DNA of 64,000 nt from Xylophilus sp042867185 (lineage in GTDB: Bacteria > Pseudomonadota > Gammaproteobacteria > Burkholderiales > Burkholderiaceae_C). Below, one piece after another: positions 1 through 13,900 of the stretch. The translations under genes and the position numbers were made by a program. The number at the start of each line of letters is the position of its first letter. Position 1 is the stretch's first letter. The notes beneath the pieces were generated by a model that had not been told where the DNA came from, made no database searches, and worked only from the letters and a program-made list of their open reading frames with translations. The stretch covers positions 124,001 through 188,000 of the forward strand of contig JBHZQV010000007.1 of assembly GCA_042867185.1 (NCBI GenBank). Reading direction: 5' to 3'.

Positions 1-79
1 GCGTGGCGCGCCTGTCCTGAAATGTGCAGAGGCCGGCCCGGGCCGGACGGGATCGGTTTGCACGGGCGCGCGCGGATGC

Positions 80-185
80 TGCAGATATGCAACAAAAGAG
101 CTTATTTATGCGAAGTTAGCATACAAACAATAACATACTGGTTATATTTGAAACAATAATTTGCCCACTGAAGCATAGGGAGTGC
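80..185 (+). promoter_or_regulatory. AT-rich leader upstream of the two-partner secretion operon
   Basis: This is a distinctly AT-rich stretch in GC-rich surroundings, immediately before the transporter gene. It contains TTATATTTGAAACAATAATTT-like sequence and several TA-rich hexamers. TTGAAA at 148-153 is a possible -35 element, but no convincing -10 lies at the right distance. It is the only plausible place for the promoter of the transporter/exoprotein pair inside this window. The exact start of transcription cannot be read from the sequence. Confidence 0.35.
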
Positions 186-198
186 GGGAGTGGGCGGG

Positions 199-1965
199 TT
201 GAACGCAACGGTGCGCGTGTGCCGTGGAGGGGTGGTGGGCCTGTCGCTGGTATGGGCGGCGGCCCACGCGCAGCAGGCGAACAGCGACGCTCCGTTGCGT
301 GCCATCGAGGATGGACTCCGGCGCGAGGCCGAGCGGGTACGGCAGGCCGACAGGCTGCCCGAGGCCAGTGCCCTGCAGCCGCCCGAGCGGCCCGTGGCGA
401 CGGCCGCCGACACGGTCGAGACGCCGTGCTTCTCCATCCGCACCGCGGAACTCACCGGCCCCGACGCGGCGCGCTTCGCATGGGTCCTGGCGCAGGGCGA
501 TCTCGACCATCGCCCCTGCCTGGGTGTCGTGGGTCTGCGCCGCCTGGTATCGCGCCTCAACCAGCACCTGCTGGGCCGGGGTTTCGCCACCAGCAAGATT
601 TCCCTGCCCGAGCAGAACCTGTCCTCCGGGCACCTCCTGCTGCGGCTGCACGCAGGCCGTATCGACACCGTCGAGATGCGGGCCGCGGCCTCGGGCGCGG
701 GCGCCGATCCGGCCGTGGCCCTGCGCGGACGCAACGCCTTTCCGATCGCGCAAGGCAAGATTCTCAACATCCGGGATGTGGAGCAGGGCGTCGAGCAGGC
801 CCGTCGGCTGCCCAGCACGACCGTCGCCGTCCGCCTGGAGCCGGGAGGGCCGCCCGATACCAGCCAGGTGGTGGTCGAAGGCAATGCCCCGACGCTGGCC
901 GAGCGGCTGCGGGGCGGCGCCACCGTGGACAACTCCGGCACCGCCGTCCTGGGGCGCACCCAGTTCGCCGGGAACCTCGCGCTCGACAATCCCCTGGGCT
1001 TTTCCGATCTGGTCGGCATCAGCGTCAACAGCAACGGCGAGCAGCTGTCGTCCGCGCACCGCAGCCAGTCCGCCGCCGCCTACTACAGCATTCCCTGGGG
1101 CTACGACACCTTCACCATCAGTGGATCGCAGAGTCGATTCGCGCAGTACGTGCAGGGGACGACGGCGCGTTTCCTGTCGAGCGGTACCAGCGCCACCGCC
1201 GAGGCCCGCTGGCACCATGTCGCATGGCGCGACGCGTCGGCGAAGCTCGGCGTGCAGGGCGCCGTCTCCATGCGCCGCGCCCGCAGCTATCTCGACGACA
1301 CGGAGGTGGTGGTGCAGCGGCGCCGCACCACGGCCATCGAGCTCGGGCTCACCTACAAGCAGCTCTGGGCCCGGTCGGTCTTCGACGGAGAACTGGCGCT
1401 GCGCCGCGGCGTCGGCTGGGGCCGGGCCCAGGAGGACCTGGTCGGGGCCCGCGAGGGCGGCCCGACCCTGCGCCCCCGGGTGGCGACGTTCGCGGCCAGC
1501 CTGGCGACGTCCTTCGCCGCGCCCTCCCTCTTGGGCCTGACGACCGCATCCGGCGGGCCGCAGAACCTGCAGCACACCCTGGCGGTACGCGGCCAGTACA
1601 GCCCCGACACCACCTTGTCGATCGACCAGATCGCCATCGGCGGGCGGGGCACCGTGCGCGGCTTCACCGGCGACACGGTGCTGCTCGCCGAGAAGGGCTT
1701 CTACATCCGGAACGAACTGTCGGGCGCACTGCCCCCGCTGGCGGGCGCCAGCCTGGAGTGGTTCGGGGCGGTCGATGTCGGCCGCGTGTCGGGGCCCGGC
1801 GCCGCCCTCCTGCCGGGCCGCCGATTGGCGGGCGCCGCGCTCGGCGCCCGGGGCCGTGCCAGGTCGCTCGTTTTCGAACTGGCGTTCGGCGTACCGATCG
1901 AGCGCCCGGCCGGCTTCCGCGGACGAAGCCTCGTCCCGACGTTTTCTCTCAGCTGCCTCTTCTGA
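199..1965 (+). CDS. Two-partner secretion outer-membrane transporter (TpsB, CdiB/FhaC/ShlB family)
   Basis: The protein of about 588 residues is the Omp85-type pore that exports the giant exoprotein encoded next. It has a short signal peptide ending near AHAQQ, a POTRA_2-type region starting around PCFSIRTAEL (about residues 75-180), then a long beta-barrel domain. The barrel carries the family hallmark VRGF in loop 6 (VRGFTGDTVLL) and ends in a terminal Phe, typical of BamA-inserted barrels. TTG at 199 is preferred because GGGAG at 186-190 lies 8 bases upstream; GTG at 190 in the same frame is the alternative. It ends 27 bases before the exoprotein gene, so the two probably form one operon. 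Family assignment is firm. Naming it cdiB instead of fhaC rests on the toxin/immunity genes downstream. Confidence 0.93.
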   Translation: MNATVRVCRGGVVGLSLVWAAAHAQQANSDAPLRAIEDGLRREAERVRQADRLPEASALQPPERPVATAADTVETPCFSIRTAELTGPDAARFAWVLAQGDLDHRPCLGVVGLRRLVSRLNQHLLGRGFATSKISLPEQNLSSGHLLLRLHAGRIDTVEMRAAASGAGADPAVALRGRNAFPIAQGKILNIRDVEQGVEQARRLPSTTVAVRLEPGGPPDTSQVVVEGNAPTLAERLRGGATVDNSGTAVLGRTQFAGNLALDNPLGFSDLVGISVNSNGEQLSSAHRSQSAAAYYSIPWGYDTFTISGSQSRFAQYVQGTTARFLSSGTSATAEARWHHVAWRDASAKLGVQGAVSMRRARSYLDDTEVVVQRRRTTAIELGLTYKQLWARSVFDGELALRRGVGWGRAQEDLVGAREGGPTLRPRVATFAASLATSFAAPSLLGLTTASGGPQNLQHTLAVRGQYSPDTTLSIDQIAIGGRGTVRGFTGDTVLLAEKGFYIRNELSGALPPLAGASLEWFGAVDVGRVSGPGAALLPGRRLAGAALGARGRARSLVFELAFGVPIERPAGFRGRSLVPTFSLSCLF

Positions 1966-1992
1966 GGCCCGCGCCTCCGTCCCGGGTTTTCC

Positions 1993-4900
1993 ATGCCGCA
2001 TCCTTGCCTGCCCCGTATGTCCGCCCCCAACGTCCGCAGCGCCGGTGACCGCCGCGACCCCCCGGTTCAGGTGCCCGGGTCGCCGCCGCAGCGCGCGCGG
2101 TGGGCGCGCCGCGTCGCGCGGGTGCTGGTGCTGCTGTTCGGCCTGCAGACGGTGCTGGGCAGTGCACCGGCCCTGGCCCAGCTCGTCGCCGCACCGGGTG
2201 CGCCGGCGGGACAGCGGCCGCTCGTCGACGCGGCGGCCAACGGCGTCCCCATCGTGCATATCGCGCCGCCGAGCGCCGCCGGTGTCAGCCGCAACCAGTT
2301 CGGCCAGTTCGACGTGGGCCGCGAGGGTGCCATCCTCAACAACAGCGGCAAGACGGTGCAGACCCAGCTGGGCGGCCTGATCGGTGGCAACCTCCAGCTG
2401 GGCATGACGCCGGCGCGCATCGTGCTCAACGAAGTGGTGTCGACGCAGCCCAGCGCCCTGCGGGGCACGATCGAGATCGCCGGCCAGCGCGCCGACATCG
2501 TCGTCGCCAATCCCAACGGCATCCAGTGCGACGGCTGCGGCTTCCTCAATACCGCCGGCCGTGCGACCCTGACCACCGGTGTTCCGCAGTTCGGTGCGCG
2601 GGGCGCGCTGGAAGGTTTCGACGTCACCCGGGGGCAGATCGGCGTGGGCGCGGCCGGCCTCGATGCGAGCAACCTCGAGCGGCTGGATCTGGTGGCGCGC
2701 GGGCTGGTCATCGAAGGCCAGGTGTGGGCGCAGAACCTGCAGGCGCTGACCGGCACGCAGAAGGTGCTCTACGGCACGCTGGCGTCCACGCCGATCGCCG
2801 GCGTGGGCACGGCACCGGTGTTCGCCGTCGACATCAAGAGCCTGGGCGGCATGTACGCGAACCAGATCTTCCTGGTCGCCAACGAAAAAGGCCTCGGCGT
2901 CAACAGCGAAGGCCGGATGGCCGCGCTGCAGGGCAACATCGAACTCTCGGCCGCGGGCGACCTGAGGCTCCACGACACGCACGCCGCGGGCGACGTGAAG
3001 CTGGCGACGCCCGGCAGCGTCCTGCTCACCGGGCCGACCTCCGCGCGGGGGAACGCATCGGTCGCGGCCGCGGAACAGATCGACAACCGTGGCAGCCTGC
3101 AGCCCGATGGCAACCTGCAGCTGACGACGCCGCGGCTGGTCAACAGCGGAAGCATCACGCAGGGGGTCGCCGACCGCGACCTGGTGGTGTCCGCCAGCGA
3201 GAGCATCCGCAACACCGGAACGATCCAGTCGAGGGCCGGCCTGCGCATCGACACGCGCGCGCTGTCCGGTGCCGCCGACCCGGCCGCGCCGGGGCAGATC
3301 CTGGCCGCCGGCGATCTGACCATCGCCGCCACCCGCGTCGATCTGTCGCACCAGCGGATCGCGTCGGACCGCGACATCGCCGTCGCCGCGGCGGCGACGC
3401 TGGGGCTGGGCGACAGCACGGTGCGCGCGGCGGGCGCCGTGTCGTTGGCCGGCTCGGGCGCCGTGTCGCTCGCCGGCTCCACCGTGTCGGCGGACAACGG
3501 CGTGCAGCTCAGGGGCGGCTCCCTGTCGATGGACCGCGCGGTGGTCCAGTCGGGCCGCGATGCCGATATCCGTGCGCAAGAACGGGCCGTGCTGTCGGGG
3601 GGCCGCGTGGTCGCGCGAGACCGGGTGTCCATCGCGGCGCAGGGCATCGCCCTGGAGGGAGCCGAGGTCGGCGCCACCCGCATCGTTCTGGATGCGGGAA
3701 CCGCCGCATTGTCGAACCGCGAGGGCCGGGTGCAGGCCTCCGATGCGGGTGCCGATGCGCTCGTCGTCCGGGCGGCGGGCGTCGACAACCGGGGCGGACA
3801 GCTGCGCACCAACGGAACCGCCGTCCTGGATGCGCGAGGGGGTGCGGTCGACAACGGCGGGGGCGCGGTCGTGGCCGGCCGTACCGATCTGCAGAACCTC
3901 GGGCACTGGACCAATGCCGGCGGCGTGCTGGTCACCGGCAGCGACCTGGCGCTGCGGCAGGAAGGGTTCGACAACCGGGGCGGCACGGTGCAGACCGAGG
4001 GCCAACTGGTCCTCGACACCCGTGGCGCGACGCTCGACAACCGCGGCGGTGTGTTGCGCGCGGGGGGCGCGCTGCTGCTGGACGGCGGCGCCGGACCGAT
4101 GCTCGGCGAGAAAGGCACGGTCGTCGCCGGCGGCGATCTGCGCATCGCCGCCGGCGATGTGGGCGCGCGCGAAGCCACCCTCGTGGCGGGTGGCGACCTG
4201 CAGGTCGGCGCGGCACGGGTCCAGCTGGACGGTGCGCGTGTCTCCAGCGGCCGCAACCTGCGGATCGAATCGGCCTCCGACGCGGCCCTGGCCGGCGCGC
4301 AGCTGTCGTCGGCGGGCAACCTGGCCGTCCAGGCGTCGGGCCGGGTTCTGGCCGACGGTGCCACGCTGGTCGCACAAGACGCGGTCGATATCGCAGCGCG
4401 GGGCATCGCATTGGCCACAGGCGCCGTATCCGGCCGTTCCGTCCGCCTCGACGCCGGAGACGCACAGTTGGACAACCGCGGCGGGCGTGTCGTCGCGTCG
4501 GGCGCCGGCCCCCGCGGCCTGGTGGTGCAGGCCCGCGGCATCGACAACACCGACGGCGTGCTCGCCACCGCGGGCGGTGCGGCGGTGTCCGCCGCGTCCG
4601 GCGCCATCCGGAATGTCGGCGGTACCCTGCGCGCCAACGGCGAACTCGCCCTGGAGGCTTCCGCCATCGCCAACGATCGCGGCACGATCGGCTCGGGCGG
4701 GTCCCTGGCTTTCTCCGGCGCAGAGCTGAGCAACCGCGGCGGCACCATCGCCACCGGCCAGGATCTGCGGATCGACGTCGGGAACGCGACCACCGCGGGC
4801 GGCACCCTCACGGCGGCCCGGAACCTGTCCATCCGGGCGGCCGTGCTGGACGCCGCCCAGGCCCGGATCGGCAGCGGCGGGGACCTCGCGATCGCCGTCG

Positions 4901-7900
4901 CCGGCAACGCCGACCTGTCCCAGGCGGTCGTCGCCAGCGGACGCGACCTGGACGTGCAGGCGACGGCGATCCAGGCCGACGCGGCACGCATCGCGGCGGA
5001 CGGCCAGGCCACGGTCCGGACCGGCTCGCTGCGGGGCGGCGCCTGGTCGGCGCAGGGCACGCTGGACATGAGCGCCACCGGCATGGTCGATGTCGCCGGG
5101 GGCGCCCTCGTCGCCGGGTCGGTCCTGCAGGTGCGCAGCAACGGCCTGGATACCAGCGGCGCACAGGTCGGTGCGGGGACGGTGGACCTGGACGCGGGGC
5201 AGGGTTCCCTGCGCAACCGGCAGGGGCGCATCGTGGCCACCCAGGCGGGGCGCGGCAGCCTCACGCTGCGGGCGCACGGGATCGACAACGGCGGCGGAAC
5301 GGTATCCGCCGCCGGCGATGCCCTGGTCTCCGCCGGCTCGGGTGTCTTCGACAACACGGGCGGTGTCCTGCAGGCGGGCGGTGTTCTGCAGCTGACGGCT
5401 TCGCAGCTGCAGAACCGCGGGGGCAGCGTCAGCACCGGCGGTTCGCTCGCGCTGCGGTCCGGCGCATTCGACAACGCGGGCGGCACCGTGTCCGCCGGCG
5501 GCGATCTTCTGGTGGATACGAACGGGCAAACGCTCGACAACACCGGCGGGCGGCTCATGGCGCAGGGTGCATTGGCACTCCAGGCCGGCGCTGGAACGAT
5601 CGCCAGTGCGGGCGGCGTGGTCACCGCCAACCGGGACGTGCGCATCCGCGCCGGCCAGCTCGACATCTCGGGCGGGCGGGTTTCGGGGGGGCAGGATGTC
5701 GACATCCAGGTGCGCGGCCCCGTGCGGGCCGCCCATGCCACGCTCGCGGCGGGCCAGGATCTCACGGTGCGCGCGACCGATATACGGGCGTCCGGCGCCG
5801 CCATCGATGCGGCCCGCGCGCTCGATATCCGCGCGGACGGCATGCTGGATATTGCCGGCGCACGCATCGCGGTGCAAGGCGCAGGTGCGCAGACCGTCGA
5901 TCTGTACGGCACCCAGGTCGATGCGCGGGGCACCCGCATCCGCGCCGATGCCGACCTGGCGCTGCATGCGGCGGGCGCGCTCGACGCTGCCGGCGCGGAC
6001 ATCGCCGCCGGGGGCGCGTCGCAGCTCGCGGCCGGTACGGCCCTGACGTTGACAGGGGCCCAGGTGGTGGCCAACGGCGCCAACCGTATATCGGGCGAGC
6101 GGGTCTCGGCCCGCGGTGCATCGCTCTCCGGCGGAACCACGCTCGACATCCGCGCCACGGCGGGAGCCGCCGAACTCTCGGCTGCGGAACTGCAATCGGG
6201 CGGAACGCTCCAGGTCGCGGCACGGGGTGTCGCCCTGGACGGCGCGCGCGTCGCCGCGGTCGGCGACGTGTCGCTCGACGCCGGCGCGCACAGCCTGACC
6301 GCGGGCGATGCGGCGGTGCGCAGCCGCGACGGCGCCATCGCCGTGCGGGCCGGCGCGATCCAGGCCGCATCGGCCCCGCCGGCACCCTCCGCCGCACCGC
6401 CGGGCTTCCTGGCGGCGACCGACATCCTGCTGCAGTCGGGCGGGGCCATCGACCTGTCCCACGGCACCGTGGCTGCCGGCCGGAACCTGTCGGTCCAGGC
6501 GCAGGGCGCGGTGACCAGCCGGGGCGGTCTGCTGGCGGCGCGCGGCACCGGCAGCCTGACCGGGACCTCCCTCGACAACACCGGCGGCGTGGTCGATGCC
6601 ACGCAGGCGCTGACCCTGGAAACCGGTGGTGGCGCCGTCGTCAACAACGGCGGACGCATCGCCACCCGCGCAGCCCTGGTGCTCAACCCGCAATCGGGCG
6701 CCGCGCTGGCCGCGCTCGACAACCGGGGCGGCACGATCGAATCGGGCGCGGCACTGGATATCCGCGCAGGGCGCACCGACAACCGGGGCGGCACGCTGTC
6801 GGCCGCGGGTGCGCTCGGCCTGCGCGGCGGAGCGGTCGACAACACCGGCGGCCGGATCGCCGGTGCCGGCGACGTCCGCATCGACACGCAGGGCGCGGCG
6901 TTCCAGGGCGCCGATGGCCGGATCCTGAGCCAGGACGGCCGCATCGACCTGAGCGCCGGCGCGCTCGATCTGCAGCGGGCAGACATGCTGGCCCGCAAGG
7001 ACATTGCCGTCGGCAACGCCGGCACGGCGGGCCGGGTGGAGGCACAGGGGGCCCGCCTGGTGGCGACCGACGGTGCGTTGACGATGCGACTCGACGCATC
7101 GACGACGGGATTCGACGACGCCGTGCTGCAGGCAGGCGGTGCGGTCGCGCTCACCGCGCAGGACAGCACCCTGCGGCGCGCGCGGATCGACAGCGGAGCC
7201 GATGTGCGACTGAGCACCGGTGCGCTCCAGGCGGCCGGCTTGAAGGCGACCGCGCAGGGCGCGCTCCGGATCGAGGCGCGCGGCGCTGCCGACCTGCAAG
7301 ACAGCACGGTGGTGGCGGCCACCGCCGCATCGGTCGTCGCGACGCAAGGCCTCGCGCTCGACCGGGGCCGCCTGGAAGCGGGCCGCGTGTCGGCCGCGGC
7401 AGGCGCCGGCATGCTGACCCTGGCGGGTGCCACCGTCACGGGCGCCGGTGCCGCCGACGGCGCCGTGCCCGCGGTCGAACTTCGCGGGCAGGGCGTGGAC
7501 CACCGGGGCGCCCACACCCGCTCCGGCGGCAACCTGGTCATCGACGCGGGATCCGCGGCCCTGGACAACCAGGGCGGCGAACTGCTGGCGGTGGGAACCG
7601 CGTCGCTGCGTTCCCAGGGGCTCGACAACCGGGCGGGCGCCATCGCGTCGAACGGCGATGTCGTCGTGCGTGCCAACGCCGACCCGGCGGCCGCGGCCGG
7701 TGCCGGCCGGCTCGACAACCGGGCCGGCAGCATCCGCAGCGCACAGGGCGACGTGCGCCTCGATGCGGGCGACGTTTTCAACGACGCGGCGTCCGGCGCC
7801 GGCGGGCGCATCACGTCGGCGAGAGATCTTTCCATCGTCGCCGCGGGCGTCGTGACCAACCAGGCCGGCAGTCTCGGCGCAGGGCGCGATCTTTCGGTCG

Positions 7901-10900
7901 CCGCCAGCGGCGGCTTGGACAACCGTGCGGGCACCCTCGGCGCGGGCCGGCACACCGCGCTCGATGTGGCGTCGCTGGACAACCGGGGCGGGCTGGTCGG
8001 CGGCAACGGCAGCGTGCAGGTGACGGCGCGCGGCGCCGGCATCGACAACACCGACGGTACCGTGCAGTCGGGCCAGGGCATGGCGCTGCGGGCGGCGGGC
8101 GACATCGGCAACGCGCACGGAAAGATGCAGTCGGGCGCCGGTTTGGACGTGGCGGGCCGCGCTTTCGACAACCGCGCAGGCAGCGTTTCGGGGCAGGGCG
8201 CGGTCGCGGTCGCCGGCACCTCCTGGCTCGGCGCGCGCGGTCAGGTCGCCGCAGGCGGCAACCTCTCGATCGACACCCAGGGCGGCGCGCTCGACATGCA
8301 GGACGGTACGCTCGACGCGCAGGCCGGGCTGGCGCTGCGCGCGGGCACGGCGGACATCTCCCGCCTGCAGGCCACCGCGGCCGGCACGGTGCAGATCGCC
8401 GCGGCCGACCTGGCGGCCGGCAACGCCCGCCTGCAATCCGGCGCGAGCGTCGCCGTGAGCGCATCCGGCCGGCTGGCGGCCGATGGCCTCGCGGTCTCGG
8501 CGGCCCGGGCGGTAGCGGTCGATGCCGCGCAGGCATCGCTGCAGCACGCATCGCTCACCGGGAACACGGCCGTGTCGGTGCGTGCCGACAGCCTCGGCCT
8601 GCAGGCCGCGCAGCTCGCGTCGCAGGGCGACGTCGGCATCGCGGCCGGCGGCGACCTCGACCTGCGCAGCGCCTCGGTGCGCGCCGGCCAGGATCTGGCG
8701 GTGACCGGCGGGACCGGCGCCGGGGGCACGACCCAGACCGCGGGCGTGGAGCTGATGGCGGGCCGCGATCTCTCCGTCGGGGTATCGGGCGCCTTCGATC
8801 TCGCGTCGCCCGATTTCCGCTACCAGTTCGGCCGCGACCTGACGGTGCGGGCGCAGGGCATCCGCACCGCCGGCGCCACCCTCTCGGGCCGCAACCTCAC
8901 CCTGGACGCCGGCGGCGGCATGCTGGACAACACCGGCGGCAGCCTCACCGCATCGGGCCTGCTGGACGCGCGGGGCGCGGGTGTCGGCAACCAGGGCGGC
9001 ACGCTGGCGGCCAACGACAGCGTCGTGGTCGATGCCGGCAGCGGTGCACTGGCCAACGGCAGCGGCAAGATCTACAGCGCGCAGGGCGCGGCGCGCATCG
9101 CCGGCGCCGCGATCGACAACCGCGCCGGCACTCTCAGCGCCGCGACCGATCTCGCGGTGGCGGGCAGCAGCCTGGACAACCGCGGCGGCAGCGCCGTCGC
9201 GGCGAACGCGCTCACGCTGGACCTGCGCGGCGCACTCGACAACAGCGGCGGTGGCCGCGTCGTGGCCAACACCGGCACGCTCGATCTGAAGGCGCAGGGC
9301 GTCGACAACCAGACGGGCACGCTGTCGTCGGGCGCGGCCCTCAAGGTCGATGCCGGCGCCGGCACGGTGCGCAACGCCGACGGCACCATCGCCGCCACCG
9401 GCAAGGTCGCGGTGGCGGGTGCCGCGCTCGACAACCAGCGCGGCAGCATCCTCGGCACCGGCGGCCTTCTCGTCGGTGTGCGGGGCGCGGTCGACAACCG
9501 CGGCGGCACGTTGGCTTCCGCCCAGGGCGACACCACGGTCGACGCGGCCTCGCTCGACAACAGCGGCGGCCAGACCACCGGCACGAACGTCGCGCTCACC
9601 GCCACCGGCGGCAGCGTGCGCAATGTGGCCGGCGTCGTCTCCGGCAGCCGGTCGGTCCGCGTAGCGGGCAGCGGCGTCGTCAACGACACCGGCGTCATCG
9701 AGGCCGGTGCCGGCGGCATCGCGGTCGACGCCGGTGCCGGCGCCCTGTCGAACCGCGACAGCGGCAGCACCCGCGGCATCGTCACCACCGGCGACCTGGC
9801 CCTGCGTGCCGGCAGCATCGACAACCAGGGCGGCTACGCCGGCGCCAATGGCGATATCACCGTCGCCTCCGCCGCCGACCTCGACAACCGGGGCGGCACC
9901 CTGCTCGGTCTGGGCAACGGCGCCGTATCGGCCGCCGGCACGCTCGACAACCGGGGCGGCACCATCGCCACCGGCGGCGCCCTGCGCGTCGATGCCGGCC
10001 AGTTGCACAACGCCGGCGGCGCCAGCCTCGTCTTCGCCGGCGGCGACCTGCAGGTCACGGCCGGCAGCATCGACAACAGCGGCACGCGCGACGGCCAGTA
10101 CCGGCACGGCCTGCTGGCCGGCGGCAACCTCTCGGTGACCGCCGCCACCATCGACAACCGGGGCGGCGCCATCGTCGCGCTGGGCGATGCCGGCATCACC
10201 GCGCGTACCCGGCTCGACAACAGCGCCGGCGGCCAGATCGGCGGCAACCGCGTCACCGTCGACACCGCGGACCTGGTCAACACCGGCGGCCGCATCGACG
10301 GTGCCGAGCGCGTCACCGTGCGCGCCCCGCGCTTCAGCGCCGACGGCGCCATCGCCAGCGGCGGCACCCTGGCGCTGGCGATGGACCAGGACTACACCAA
10401 CACCGGCACCGTGTCGGCGCGCGGCAGCCTGGAGATCTCCACCACCGGCCGCTACACCAACCAGGGCACCGTCAGCGCCGAGCAGGACCTGTCGCTGAAG
10501 GCGGCCTCGCTGGACAACCAGGCCGGCGGGCGCATCGTCTCCCAGCGCACCACGCTGGACGTGGCCGGCACGCTGAGCAACGCCGGCCTGATCAACAGCA
10601 CCGCCGGCACCACCGCCATCACCGCCGGGGCGGTCGACAACAGCGGCCGCATCTACGGCGACAGCGTCGCCGTCAGCGCGGGCAGCATCGCCAACAGCGG
10701 CAGCGCCGTCATCGCCTCGCGCGCCGGCGACCTCACCCTCACCGGCGGCGTCTCCAACACCGGCGGCGCCCAACTGCTCAGCCTGGGCAACCTGGCGGTC
10801 AACGGCAGCCTGCGCAACGTGGGCAGCAATGTCAGCGCCAGCGGCAACCTGGGCATCAGCGGCCGCCTCGACAACCTCAACGCCGGCCTGGTCCTGGGGA

Positions 10901-13900
10901 CCGAGACGGTCAGCAGCAATGCGCCCGGTGCCGCCACCATCATGCCGGCGGGCACCAACGACCGCTATCCGGTCGGCGACGTCCGCTATGTCGACGACGA
11001 CGCCGGCCGCTACGTCATGCCCAGCAGCCGCTACCCGTTCGACCGCTTCGGTGCCGTCGCGCGCCCGCCCGACGCCGGCCTGATCTGCGGTACCCAAGAA
11101 GACCCGCAGTGCGCCAAGGCGAATCGCTTCACCTATGCCGACAACGACCCGGTCTGGGACACCTTCGGCGTCGCGCGGCCCGACTATTCGGGCCTGACCG
11201 AGCCGACCCCGGTTCCCGATACCAACAACTGCAGCACCCTCGAAGGCGAGGACACCCGTGCCGGTCGCTACACCGGGGGTGGCTGCGGCGCCTACTGGAA
11301 CGACAAGGACGCCTACGACGCGGCCCACGACCAGCGCCGCGCCGAGGCGGGCCAGCGGCTCGACGTGGCGCTCGCGGCCTTCAACCAGGACGTCGCCGGC
11401 CGCACCTTCGAAGACGTCTATTCGATAGAGGTCACCGGCAGCACCACCACGCGCAACACCGTGCTGGCCAGCACCCCCGGCCGCATCACCGCGGGCGGCA
11501 GCATCAGCCTGGGCGACGGCGTCAACCAGGACAGCGTCATCCTCGCGGGCGGCTCGCTGAACGGCGGCAGCGTGCAGAACCTCGCCACCCCGGGGCAGCA
11601 GCAGGTCACCGAATCGGGCCGGTCCCAGCTTTCGCATGTGGAATCCTGCGGCCTCGACAAGCACTGCCGCCGCACCGACCCCTGGACCCCGTTCACCGCG
11701 GCCCCCTACACCACCACCCAGAACCTCGACGTCCTGCAGGCGCTGGGCAGCACCGCCACCGGCAGCCCCGCCGCGGCGGACAACCCCGCGCCGCCCGCGG
11801 GCCAGCCGGCGGTCGTCCCCCGGGTCGGTGTCTCCCTCGGCGGCAGCCGCCCCGCCAGCGGCACCGGCAGCCCCCAGGCCAACCCCGGCACCCTGGCGCC
11901 GCAGGACGGCAGCATCCGCGTCGTCGCGCAACCCCTGCAGGTCGATGGCGCCGTCGTCGTTGCGGCCCAGAACCCGCGCACCCCCGGTGTGCTCGACGTC
12001 ACCGCCACGCCCGCCGTGGCCGGCACGCAGCTCAGCACCTTGCCCCTGCGCATCGACGGCCCCGGCCGCCTCACGCAAGGCGGCGCGGTGGACGCACCGC
12101 TGCCCGGCAGCGTCATCGCCGCCAGCGCGCGCGCCGGCCAGGCCGTGGCCATCGAACAGGTGCGCAGCCAGTTCGCCCAGATCGCCGCGGCGCGCCCGGT
12201 CTCGCAGACCGTGGTGGGCGGCACCGGCGACAGCCCCAAGGCCGCCACCCTCGCCGGCGCCGATGCCGGCGACCCCGCCGCCCGGGGCCAGGTCAAGACC
12301 ACCGGCTACACCACCGTCGCCTCCGGCGGCCGCCTGGGCCTGCCCGCCAGCCAGCTCTTCGGCACGCCGTCGCGCCCCGGCGCCGGCTACCTCGTCGAAA
12401 CCGACCCCGCCTTCACCGACCAGCGGAACTACCTCAACTCCGACTACTACCTCGCCCAGCTCAACCTCGACCCCGAGCGCAGCCTGAAGCGCTACGCCGA
12501 CGGCTTCGGCGAACAGCGCCTGGTCGACGACCAGGTCATGGCCCTCTCGGGCCGGCGCTTCATCAGCGGCTACGCCGACAGCCAGGCCCAGTACGCCGCC
12601 CTCATGGACTCCGGCGTCGCCTACGCCAAGGAGTTCCAGCTCACCCCCGGCGTCGCGCTCAGTGCCACCCAGATGGCCCAGCTCACCACCGACATCGTCT
12701 GGCTGGAAACCCAGACCGTGCGCCTGCCCGACGGCAGCAGCACCCAGGCCCTCGTCCCCCGCGTCTACCTGCGCCAGCCGCAGGCCGGCGACCTCCAGCC
12801 CTCCGGCGCCCTCATCGCCGCGAGAGACATCACCCTCAAGACCCCGGGCGACATCGTCAACAGCGGCAGCCTGCGGGCCACCGGCAACAACGCCGCGGGC
12901 GACAACGGCCAACTCCGCATCACCGCCGGCAACATCGCCAACAGCGGCACGATCGCCGGCGGCGCCATCACCATCCGCGCCCAGACCGACCTGCGCAACC
13001 TCGGCGGCCAGATCCTGGGCCAGGGCGCCGGCAGCACCATCGCCCTCTCCGCCGGGCGCGACCTGGTGCTGCAGACCACCACCCAGAGCAGCAGCCTGGC
13101 CACGCCCACCAGCACCAGCACCAGCAGCCGCACCAACCTCGACCGCATCGCCACCGTCCAGGGCGGCAGCATCGACCTGCAGGCCGCCCGCGACCTCATC
13201 GCCCGCGGCGCCACCGTCAGCGCCACCGGAGACGCCACCAAGCACAGCGGCACCCTCGTCGCCAGCGCCGGCAGGGATATCGCCATCGGCACCGTCCAGG
13301 AGCGCTACCAACTGGCCATCGCCAACGCCGGCGGCCCCGTCGTCCAGGGCCGCAGCACCGGCTACAGCGAAGCCAGCACCACCAACATCGGCAGCGCCTT
13401 CGCGGCCAAGGCAGACATAAGCCTTGCCGCCGGCCGGCAGCTCGACATCACCGGCAGCGGCATCGCGGCTGTAGGCAACGCCACCCTCGGCGGCGCCAAT
13501 GTGAACATCGGCGCGGCCACCGACACCCGCAGCGTCTCCTTGCAGGCCGTCGGCAAGAACGGCTACCAGAACGCCGCCAGCAGCGCGCAGACCGCAGCGG
13601 GATCGCGCATCAGCGCGGGCAACGACCTGCGCATCGTCGCCAACGGCAAGGCCGCCGACGGCCAGGGCGACATCGCCATCCGCGGCTCCAGCCTCAGCGC
13701 CGGCACCGCCAGCGGAGCCAACACAGGTGTGTTGGCCCTCCAGGCCACCCGCGACATCACCATCGGCACCGCAGGCACCGCCAGCAGCCGCCAGACCGAG
13801 AGCTACAGCAAGAGCAGCGGCCTCGTGAGCACCGCCACCAGCCGCAGCCAGAGCCAAAGCGACCTGCAGGGCGTCCAAGGCAGCAGCCTCGACGGCAAGA

